Shown here in pieces: positions 15,101 through 27,100 of a DNA stretch of 64,000 nt (positions are counted from its first letter, which is position 1; every line of letters starts with the position of its first letter). The notes beneath the pieces were generated by a model. That model was not told the origin of the DNA. It did not search any database and saw only the letters and a program-made list of their open reading frames with translations. A program made the translations under genes and the position numbers. The stretch lies in the NCBI RefSeq assembly GCF_048771995.1, contig NC_133026.1, positions 151,737,001-151,801,000 on the forward strand, written 5' to 3'. The DNA is from Taeniopygia guttata. Taxonomy: Eukaryota; Chordata; Aves; Passeriformes; Estrildidae.

Positions 15101-18100
15101 TTATGGGATTGGGAGTTTTGGGGATTGGGAATTTTTGGGATTGGAAATTTTGGGATTTTTCCTGTTGGGAATTCCCGGAATTTTTCTTTTTTGGGAATTT
15201 TTTGGGAATCTCACGTGTCCGAGGCGGGGCACGGTGCTGCTGAGCAGGAGCAGGAAACCCTCGGGGCTGGGAATTTTGGGATGAAATCCCTCAGGATTGG
15301 GAATTTTGGGATGAAATCCCTCGGGTTTGGGAATTTTGGGATTTAAATCCTTTGGGATTGGGAATTTTAGGATAAAAATCCCTCAGGTTTGGGAATTTGG
15401 GGATTTAAGTCCTTTGGGATTGGGAATTTTGGGATTGAAGTCCCACAGGATTGGGAATTTTGGGAACAAAATTTATTGGGATTGGGAATTTTGGGATTGG
15501 GAATTTTTGGGATTGGGAATTTTGGGATTTTCGCTGTTGTGAATTCCCGGAATTTTTGTTTTTTGGGAATTTTTTGGGAATCTCCCGTGGCCGAGGCGGG
15601 GCACGGTGCTGCTGAGCAGGAGCAGGAAACCCTCAGGAATGGGAATTTTGGGATTTAAGTCCTTTGGGATTGGGAATTTTGGGATTTTTGCAGGTGGGAA
15701 TTCCCGGAATTTCTCTTTTTTGGGAATTTTTCGGGAATCTCCCGTGGCCGAGGCGGGGCACGGTGCTGCTGAGCAGGAGCAGGAAACCCTCGGGGCTGGG
15801 AATTTTGGGATAAAATCACTCAGGATTGGGAATTTTGGGATGAAATCCCTCAGGAATGGGAATTTTGAGATTTTTGCAGTTAGGAATTCCCGGAATTTTT
15901 CTTTTTTTGGAATTTTTTGGGAATCTCACGTGTCCGAGGCGGGGCACGGTGCTGCTGAGCAGGAGCAGGAAACCCTCGGGACTGGGAATTTGGGAATTGG
16001 GAATTTTGGGATGAAATCCCTCAGGATTGGGAATTTTGGGATTTTTGCAGTTGGGAATTCCCGGAATTTTGATTTTTTGGGAATTTTTCGGGAATCTCAC
16101 GTGGCCGAGGCGGGGCACGGTGCTGCTGAGCAGGAGCAGGAAACCCTCGGGACTGGGAATTTTGGGGATAAAATCCCTCAGGAATGAGAATTTTGGGATA
16201 AAATCCCTCGGGTTTGGGAATTTTGGGATTTTCCCAGTTGGGAATTCCCGGAATTTTGATTTTTTGGGAATTTTTTGGGAATCTCACGTGGCCGAGGCGG
16301 GGCACGGTGCTGCTGAGCAGGAGCAGGGTGCTGACGCTGACGCTCCGGACGTCGGCGCTCGTCGGATCCTCGGGATTTTCCTCTGGAATTCCGGCGGGCT
16401 GGGGGAAAACAGGGAGGAATTCCCAAAAAAAGTTGGGAAAAGGATGGGAAAAAGGATGGGAAAAGTGTGGGAAAAGTTGGGGAAAACATCTGGAAAAATT
16501 GGGAAGAAATGGGAAAAATTTGGTAAAGGGATGGGAAAATGGGGAAAAGGTTGGGAAAAGTTGGGAAAAGGATGGGAAAATTGGGGAAATGAGGAAAAAT
16601 TGGGAGAAGGGTGGGAAAAGGGTGGGAAAAGCTGGAAAAGTTGGGGAAAAATGGGGAAAATGGGGAAAAGGAGGGGAAAAATTGGGAAAATGGAGAAAAT
16701 TGTGGGAGAGGTTGGAAAAAGGGTGGGAAAAGTTAGGAAAATATTGGGAAAAATTGGGGAAAAATGGGGAAAAGGTTGGGAAAAGTTGGGAAAAGTCGGG
16801 AAAAGTTGGGAAAAGTTGGGGAAACATTGGGAAAAATGGGGAAAAATGGGGAAGAGGTTGGAAAAAGTTGGGAAAATTTAGGAAAATTTGGGAAAAGGGT
16901 GGGAAAAGTTGGGAAAAAATGGGGAAAAGGTTGGGAAAACTTGGGAAAAGGGTGGGAAAAGTTGGGAACAGTTGCGAAATCATTGGGGAAAATGGGGAAA
17001 AATGGGGAAAATTGAGAAAATAATGGGGAAATTGGGAAAATACTGGGGAAAGTTGGGAAAATATTGGGGAAATGTGAGGAAAAGGTTGGGAAAAGTTAGG
17101 AAAAGAATGGGAAAAGTTGGGAAAACATGGGGAAAATGGGGAAAAGGTTGGGAAAACTTGGGGAAAGGGTGGGAAAAGTTGGGAAAAGTCGGGAAAAGTT
17201 TGGGAATTTGGGGCAAAGGTTTGGAAAACTTGGGAAAAGGATGGGAAAAGTTGGGAAAAGGATGGGAAAAGGATGGGAGAAGTTGGGAAAACATTGGGAG
17301 AAACTGGGAAGAAATGGGGAAAATGGAGAAAATAATGGGAACATTGGGAAAATTATGGGAAAAGTTGGGAAAAATATTGGGAAAAATGATGGGAAAATGG
17401 GAAAAGGTTGGGAAAAGTTTAGGAAAAGAGTGGGAAAAGGGTGGGAAAAGTTGGAAAAATGATGGGAAACATTGGAAAAAATGGGGAAAATGGAGAAAAA
17501 TAATGGGAAAATTGGGAAAATGATGGGAAAAGTTGGGAAAATATTGGGAAAAATGGGGAAAATGGGAAAAGGCTGGGAAAAGTTTAGGAAAAGAATGGGA
17601 AAAGTTGGGAAAAGTTGGAGAAAATAATGGGAAAAATGGGAAAATTATGGGAAAAGTTGGGGAAAGTTTAGGAAAATTTGGGAAAAGGGTGGGAGAAGTT
17701 GGAAAAATCATGGGAAAATGTTGGGAAAAGTTGGGAAAAGGGTGGGAGAAGGATGGGAAAAGTTGGGGAAAACATTGGGAAAAATTGGGAAGAAATTGGG
17801 AAAATGGAGAAAATAATGGGGAAATTGGGAAAATACTGGGAAAAGTTGGGAAAATATTGGGGAAATGTGAGGAAAATGGGGAAAAGGTTGGGAAAACTTG
17901 GGAAAAGTTGGGAAAAGTTTAGGAAAATTTGGGAAAAGGTTAGGAAAAGTTGGGAAAACATGGGGAAAAAATGGGGAAAATGGGGAAAAGGTTGGGAAAA
18001 GTTAGGAGAAGAACGGGGAAAAGGTTGGGAAAAGAATGGGAAAAGGGTGGGAGAACTTGGGAAAAGCTGGGAAAATAATGGGAAAAAAATGGGGAAAATG

Positions 18101-21100
18101 GAGAAAATGTCGGAAAAAGTTGGGGAAGGATGGGAGAAGTTGGATAAAGAGTGGAAAAGTTGGAGAAAGGATGGGAAAAAATGGGGAAAATGGGGAAAAG
18201 GTTGGGAAAACTTGGGAAAAGTTGGGAAAAGGCTGGGAAATTTGGAAAAGATTATGAGAAATTGGGAAAAAATGGGGAAAACTTGAGAGGCGGACAGGGA
18301 AAAATGGGAAAAGGCTGTGGAAAAGTTGGAAAAGGGTGGAAAAAGTTGGAAAAAGTTGGGAAAAGTTGGGGAAAAGGCTGGGAAAAGGGTGAGAAAAGTT
18401 GGAATAATGATGGGAAAAGTTGGGAAAACATGGGGAAAAATGGGGAAAATAGGGAAAAGGTTGAGAAAAGTTAGGAAAAGAATGGGAAAAGGGTGGGAAA
18501 AGAATGGGAAAAGGGTGGGAGAAGTTGGGAAAAGCTGGGAAAATATTGGGAAAAAGGGGGAAAATGGGGAAAAGGTTGGGAAAACTTTAGGAAAATTTGG
18601 GAAAAGGGTGGGAGAAGTTGGAAAAATCATGGGAAAAGGGTGGGTAAAGTTGGGAAAAGGGTGGGAGAAGGATGGTAAAAGTTGGGAAAACATTGGGAAA
18701 ACATTGGGAGGAACTGGGAAGAAATGGGGAAAATGGAGAAAATAATGGGAAAATTGGGAAAATATTGGGAAAAAGTGGGGAAAATGGGGAAAAGGTTGGG
18801 AAAAGGTTGGGAAAAGTTGGGAAAAGTTGGAAAAAGTTGGGAAAAGTATGGGAAAATGATGGGAAAAGTTGGGAAAAGTCGGGAAAAGTTGGGAAAAGGT
18901 TGGGAAAAGTTGGGAAAAGGGTGGGAGAAGGATGGGAAAAGTTGGGAAAAACATTGGAAAAACATAGGGAAAAATTGGGAAGAAATTGGGAAAATGGAGA
19001 AAATAATGGGGAAATTGGGAAAATACTGGGGAAAGTTGGGAAAATATTGGGGAAATGTGAGGAAAATGGGGAAAAGGTTGGGAAAAGTTAGGAAAAGAAT
19101 GGGAAAAGTTGGGAAAAAATGGGGAAAATGGGGAAAAGGTTGGGAAAACTTGGGAAAAGGATGGGAAAAGTTGGGAAAAGTCGGGAAAAGCCGGGGAATT
19201 TGGGAATTCTCACCGGCTCAGCGGGCAGGGCGCACTGCTCCACCAGGAATTCCAGCAGCGCCTCCGCCCCCGGCTGCTCCAGGAAACCGTGGTGGGCCAG
19301 GGCAGAGATCAGCTGCACCAGGGCGCACTTCACCTGGGGAAAAACGGGAAAAACGGGAAAAATCGGGAATTCTGGGGGAGAAACGGTGGAAAAATGGGGA
19401 AAAACGGGGAAAAAATGGGAAAAAACAGGGAAAAAATGGGGGAAATGTGGGGGAAAATGGGAAATTGGGAGTCAGGAGCAGAGATCAGCTGCACCAGGGC
19501 GCACTTCACCTGGGGAAAAAACGGGAAAAACGGGAAAAATCGGGAATTCTGGGGGAGAAACGGTGAAAAAATGGGGAATAAATGAAGGAAAATGGTGAAA
19601 AAATGGTGAAAATGGGGGGGGGGAAATGGGGAAAAACCAGGGAAAAAATAGAGAAAAGAGAGGGAGAAACAGGAAAAAAATGGAATTCTGAGGAAAATGG
19701 GGGAAAACGGGGGGGAAATGGGGGAAATGTGGGAAAAAATGGGAGAAATGGGGGGAAAATGGTGAAAAAATGGGGAAAAATGTAGGGAAACAGTTAAAAA
19801 AAATGGGGAAATTATGGGGGAAAATGGGACAAAATGTGGGGGGAAATGGGACAAAAAGGGGATAAAAATGGGCAAAAAAGAGGAAGAAACAGGGAAAAAT
19901 CGGAATTCTGGGGGAAATGGTGAAAAAATTGGGAAAATTGAGGGGAAAATGGGGGAAATGAAGAAAAAATGGGGGAAATGGGGAAATTTTGGGGAAATGG
20001 GAAATTGGGAGTCAGGAGCAGGGATCAGCTGCACCAGGGCACACTTTTCTTTGGGGAAAAAAATGGGGAAAATGGGTAAAATTGGGAATTCTGGGGGAGA
20101 AATGGTGAAAAAATGGGGAAAAACAGTGAAAAAATGGGGAGAAATGGTGAAAAAATGGTGAAAAAATGGTGAAAATGGGGGGGGAAATGGGGAAAAAACA
20201 GGGGAAAAAATAGAGAAAAGAGAGGGAGAAACAGGAAAAAAATGGAATTCTGAGGAAAATGGGGAAAAATGGGGGAAAACGGGGGAAAATGTGGGAAAAA
20301 ATGGGAGAAATGGGGGGAAAATGGTGAAAAAATGGGGAAAAAATGTAGGGAAACAGTGAAAAAAAATGGGGAAAATATGGGGGAAAATGGGACAAAATGT
20401 GGGGGGAAATGGGAGGAAAAGGGGATAAAAATGGGCAAAAAAGAGGAAGAAACAAGGAAAAATCGGAATTCTGGGGGAAATGGTGAAAAAATTGGGAAAA
20501 TTGAGGGAAAAATGGGGGGAAATGAAGAATAAATGGGGGAAATGGGGAAATTTTGGGGAAATGGGAAATTGGGAATGAGGAGCAGGGATCAGCTGCACCA
20601 GGGCACACTTTTCTTTGGGGAAAAACGGGAAAAACGGGAAAATCGGGAATTCTGGGGGAGAAACGGTGAAAAAATGGGGAAAAACGGGGAAAAAATGGGG
20701 AAAAACGGGGAAAAAATGGGGAAAAACAGGGAAAAAATGGGGAATAATGGGGAAAAAATGGGGGGAAATGGTGAAAAAATTGGGGAAATGGTGTAAAAAT
20801 GGGGGAAAAAGAGAGGAAGAAACAGGAAAAAATTGGAATTCCATGAAAAAATGGAAAAATGGGAAGAAATGGGAAATAAATGGGGGAAATGGGGAATAAA
20901 TGAAGGAAAATGGTGAAAAAATGGGGGAAATGGGGGAAAATGGGAAATTGGGAGTCAGGAGCAGAGATCAGCTGCACCAGGGCGCACTTCACCTGGGGAA
21001 AAACGGGAAAAACGGGAAAAATCGGGAATTCTGGGGGAGAAACGGTGGAAAAATGGGGAATAAATGAAGGAAAATGGTGAAAAAATGGTGAAAATGGGGG

Positions 21101-24100
21101 GGGAAATGGGGAAAAAACAGGGAAAAAATAGAGAAAAGAGAGGCAGAAACAGGAAAAAAATGGAATTCTGAGGAAAATGGGGAAAAATGGGGGGAAACGG
21201 GGGGAAAATGGGGGAAAAAATGGGAGAAATGGGGGGGAAATGGTGAAAAAATGGGGAAAAATGTAGGGAAACAGTGAAAAAAAATGGGGAAAATATGGGG
21301 GAAAATGGGGGAAATGTGGGGGGGAATGGGAGGAAAAGGGGATAAAAATGGGCAAAAAAGAGGAAGAAACAGGAAAAAATTGGAATTCTGGGGGAAATGG
21401 TGAAAAAATTGGGAAAATTGAGGGAAAATGGGGGAAATTAAGAAAATATGGGGGAAATGGGGAAATTTTGGGGAAATGGGAAATTGGGAGTCAGGAGCAG
21501 AGATCAGCTGCACCAGGGCGCACTTCACCTGGGGAAAAAAAATGGGAAAAACGGGAAAAATCGGGAATTCTGGGGGAGAAATGGTGGGAAAATGGGGAGA
21601 AACGGGGAAAAAATGGGGAGAAATGGTGAAAAAATGGGGGGAAACGGGGAAAAAATGGGGAGAAATGGTGAAAAAATTGGGGAAATGGTGTAAAAATGGG
21701 GGAAAAAGAGAGGAAGAAACAGGAAAAAATTGGAATTCCATGAAAAAATGGAAAAATGGGAAGAAATGGGAAATAAATGGGGGGAAATGGGGAATAAATG
21801 AAGGAAAATGGTGAAAAAATGGGGAAAATTGTGAAAAAATGGGTGAAATTGGGGAAAAAAGGGTAAAAATGGGGAAGAGAGGGAGAAAGGAAAAAAATTG
21901 GAATTCTAGGTAAAAATGGGGGAAAATGGGGGAAAAACGGGGAAAAAATTGAGGGAAAAAAGCAGGGGAAAACAGTGAAAAAATGGGGGAAATGTGGGGG
22001 GAAAATGGGGGGAAAAATGGTAAAACTGGTAAAAAGAGAGAGAGAAAGGAAGAAATTGGAATTCTGGGTAAAAATGGGGGAAAATGGGGAAAAATTGAGG
22101 GAAAATGAGGGAAAAACAGTGAAAAAATGGGGAAATATGGGGGGAAAATGGGGGGGAAAATGGTAAAAATGGGAAAAAGAGAGGGAGAAAGGAAAAAAAA
22201 TTGGAATTCTGGGTAAAAATGGGGGGAAAATGGGGAAAAATTGAGGGAAAATGAGGGAAAAACAGTGAAAAATGGGGGAAATGTGGGGGAAAATGGGGAA
22301 AAAATGGGGGGAAAACAGAGTAAAAATGGGAAAAAGTGGGAGAAACAGGAAAAACTTGGAATTCCATGAAAAATTGAAAAAATGGGAAGAAATGGGAAAA
22401 AAATTGGCTGGAAAACGGGGAAAAAATGTCGGGAAATGGGGAAAAAATGGGGGAAAGAGTGAAAAAATGTCGGAAAAATGGGGGAAAATTGGGAAAATTG
22501 GGGAAAACCAGGAATTCCTGGAAAAAATGGGAATTTTAGGGGGAAAAAATGGGGGGGAAAATGGGAAAAAAGGGATTCCAGCCCCCGTGGCGCCCCCTAG
22601 AGGTGGGGAAGGGCAGCGGGGTTTGGGATTTTCGGGAATTCCAGAATTTTTTGGGAATTTTGGGAAATTTCTGGGAATTTTGGGAATTTTCCGGGAATTT
22701 TGGGAATACCTTGTTGCTCGGGTCCTGCAGAGGGACTTTAAGGGCAGAGAGGATGGAAACTTTCTGCATTTCCATCTGGGAAGCTGCAAAAAAACGGGAA
22801 TTTGGGATGGGGAAAATCCCCCGAGAAATCAACGAAGAATTCCGCAAAAAATCCCAAAATAATCCCAGAAAATCCCCATGAAATTCCCAATAAAATTCCC
22901 ATAAAATCTCCATGAAATCCCAAAATAATCCCAGAAAATCCCCATAAAATCCCCAACAAAATTCCCATGAAATCCCAAAATAATCCCAGAAAATCCCCAT
23001 GAAATTCCCAATAAAATCCCCATGAAATGACCAATAAATCCCCAAACAATTCTTTAATAAATCCCAAAATAATCGTATAAAATCTCCCAATAAATCCCAT
23101 TAACAAATGCCAATAAATCCCCAATAAACCCCATTTAAAAATCCCATAAAATCCCCCAATAAATCCCATAAAATCCCCATTAAAAACCCCATTAAACCCC
23201 ATTAAAAACCCCATTAAAACCCCATTAAAAACCCCATTAAAAACTCCATTAAAAACCCCATTAAAAACTCCATTAAAAACCCCATTAAAAACCCTATAAA
23301 TCCCAAAAAAATCCCCAATAAACCCCCAATAAACCCCAATAAATCCCCAATAAACCCCAATTAAACCCAAATATATCCCTAATAAACCAAATAAATCCCC
23401 AATAAATCCCATAAAAAACCCCAATAAATCCCCAATAAACTCCAAAAAACCCCAATGTCCTATAAATCCTCAATAAATCTCCAATAAATCCCCAATAAAC
23501 TGCCAATAAATCCCCTAAAAAACCGAAAAAAAACCCCATAAAATTCACTAAGAAATCCTCAAAATACTCCATAAAAAACCCAAAAAACCCCCATTAAACC
23601 CCATAAAATCCCCCCAAAAACCCCATTGACCCCCATTGATCCCCATTGATCCCCATTGATCCCCATTGATCCCCATTGATCCCCATCAATCCCCATTGAT
23701 CCCCCTTGATCCCCACTGACCCCCATTGACCCTGATCAATCCCCATTGACCACGATCAATCCCCATTGATCCCCATTGATCCCCATTGACCCCGATCAAT
23801 CCCCATTGACCCTCATTGACCCCGATTGACCCTGATTGATCCCCATTGATCCCCAATTGATCGCTGTGGCTCACGGGCGCTGTTGAGGAGGTGCCGCAGC
23901 AGCCGCAGCGCCCCATTGATCCCCATCGATCCCCATTGATCCCCATTGATCCCCATTGATCCCCATTGATCCCTATTGATCCCCATTGATCCCCATTGAC
24001 CCCCATCGACTCTGATTGATCCCCATTGACCCCGATTGATCCCCGATTGATCCCCGTGGCTCACGGGCGCTGTTGAGGAGGTGTCTCAGCAGCCGCAGCG

Positions 24101-27100
24101 CCCCATTGATCCCCATTGATCCCCATTGACCCCCATTGATCCCCATTGATCCCCATTGATCCCCATTGATCCCTATTGACCCCCATTGACTCTGATCAAT
24201 CCCTATTGACCCCGATTGATCCCAATCAATCCCGATTGATCCCCATTGATCCCCTCAGCTCACGGGCGCTGTTGAGGAGGTGCCGCAGCAGCCGCAGCGT
24301 CCCCTCGATCCCCATTGATCCCCATTGACCCTGATCAATCCCCATTGATCCCCATTGACCGCCATTGATCCCCAATGATCCTGATCAATCCCCATTGACC
24401 CCGATCAATCCCCAATAACCCCGATTGATCCCCATTGATCCCCTCAGCTCACGGGCGCTGTTGAGGAGGTGTCTCAGCAGCCGCAGCGCCCCATTGATCC
24501 CCATTGATCCCCATTGATCCCCATTGATCCCCATTGATCCCCATTGACTCTGATCAATCCCCATTGACCCCGATCGATCCCAATGGACCCCGATTGATCC
24601 CGATTGATCCCCATTGATCCCTTCAGCTCACGGGCGCTGTTGAGGAGGTGCCGCAGCAGCCGCAGCGCCCCCTCGATCCCCATTGATCCCCATTGATCCC
24701 CATTGATCCCGATTGACCCTGATCAATCCCCAATAACCCTGATTGATCCCCATTGATCCCCAATCGATCGCTGTGGCTCACGGGCGCTGTTGAGGAGGTG
24801 CCGCAGCAGCCGCAGCGCCCCATCGACCCCCATCGATCCCCATTGACCCCCATTGATCCCCATCGATCCCCATTGATCCCCATTGATCCCAATCAATCCC
24901 GATCAATCCCGATCAATCCCAATTAACCCTGATTGATCCCCTCAGCTCACGGGCGCTGTTGAGGAGGTGCCGCAGCAGCCGCAGCGCCCCCTCGATCCCC
25001 ATTGATCCCCATTAACCCCGATTGACCCCGATTGATCCCCATTGACCCCGATTGATCCCAATCAATCCCAATTAACCCTGATTGATCCCGGTGGCTCACG
25101 GGCGCTGTTGAGGAGGTGCCGCAGCAGCCGCAGCGCCCCCTCGATCCCCATTGATCCCCATCGATCCCCATTGACCCCAATCAATCCCCATTGACTCTGA
25201 TCAATCCCCATTGATCCCGATTGACCCTGATTGACCCCGATCGACCCCGATTGATCCCCGATCGATCACCGCTGCTCACGGGCGCTGTTGAGGAGGTGTC
25301 TCAGCAGCCGCAGCGCCCCGTGCCGGTGCCGCTCGGAGCCGCTCTCCAGCCGCGGCAGCAGCCAGGCCAGGAGCCGCGCCGGGAACGGCGCCGCTGCCAC
25401 GGGAACGGGGCGAAAATCGGGGATTTTGGGAAAAAACAGAATTTAATGGGGTTTAATGGGGTTTAATGGGGTGTTTAATGGGGTTTAATGGGGTTTAATG
25501 GGGTTTTTAATGGGGTTTAATGGGGTTTTTAATGGGGTTTAATGGGGCTTAATGGGGGTTTTATTTGGTTTAATGGGGTTTTTAATGGGGTTTTTAATGG
25601 GGTTTAATAATGGGGTTTAATGGGGCCTAATGGGGATTTTAGTGTGGTTTTAATGGGGTTTTTAATGGGGTTTTTAATGGGGTTTAATGGGATTTAATGG
25701 GTTTTTTTTTGGGGTTTAATGGGGTTTTGAATGGGGTTTAATGGGGTTTAATGGGGTTTAATGGGGTTAAATGAGGTTTTTAATGGGGTTTAATGGGGTT
25801 TAATGGGGTTTAATGGGGTTTAATGGGGTTCAATGGGGCTTTTAATGGGGTGCAATGGGGGTTTTATTTGGTTTAATGGGGTTCAATGGGGTTTAATGGG
25901 GTGCAACGGGGGTTTTATTGGGTTTAATGGGGTTTAATGGGGTGTTTAATGGGGTTTTTAATGGAGTTTAATGGGGTGTTTAATGGGGTTTTGAATGGGG
26001 TTTAATGGGGTTTTTTTGGGGTTATTAATGGGGTTTAATGGGGTTTTTAATGGGGTTTAATGGAGTTCAATGGTGTGTAATGGGGTTTAATGGGGTTTTT
26101 AATGGGGTTTATTGGGGTTTTTAATGGGGTTTAATGGGGTTCAATGGGGTTTTTAATGGGGTTTAATGGGGTTCAATGGGGTTTTTAATGGGGTTTAACG
26201 GGGTTCAATGGGGTTTTTAATGGGGTTTAACGGGGTTTTTAATGGGGTTTAATGGGGTTTTTAATGGGGTTTAATGGGGTTCAATGGGGATTTTATTGGG
26301 TTTAATGGGGTTTTTAATGGGGTTATTAATGGGGTTTAATGGGGTTTTTAAACGGGTTTAATGGGGTGTTTAATGGGGTTTTTAATGGGGTTTAATGGGG
26401 TTTAATGGGGTTTTTTATGGGGTTTAATGGGGTTTTTAATGGGGTTTAATGAGGTTTAATGGGGTTTAATGGGGTTTTTAATGGGGTTTAATGAGGTTTA
26501 ATGGGGTTTAATGGGGTTTTTAATGGGGTTTAATGGGGTTTAATGGTGTTTAATGGGGTTTAATGGGGTTTAATGGGGTTTTTAATGGGGTTTAATGGGG
26601 TTTAATGGGGTTTTTAATGGGGTTCAATGGTGTTTAATGCGGATTTTAATGGGGTTTAATGGGGATTTTAATGGGGTTTAATGGGGTTTTTAATGGGGTT
26701 TAATGGGGTTTTTAATGGGGTGTAATGGGCAAAATTCCAGAATTTTTGTTTAAAATCAGGAAATTTGGGGGGAATTTTTGGAATGTCGGGAACACCGGGT
26801 ACTTTGAGAACGTTGGGAACTTCGGGGACGTTGGGAATTTTGGGAAAGCTGGGAACGTTGGGAATTCTGTAGGGAATTTGTGGAATTTTGGAGGAAATTT
26901 GTGGAATTTTGGGCAAAATCACAGAATTTTGAGAGAGAATTTCAGAATTTCGGGGGGGGGAAATTTTAAACGAAAATCAGGGAATTTGCGGGCGGGAATT
27001 TCGGGAATTTTGGGAATTTTGGGAATCTCACCCAGGACGGAGAAGCAGCGCAGCAGCTCCGCCTGGTTCTTGCTGCTCGTGGGGACGTTGGGATCGGCCG

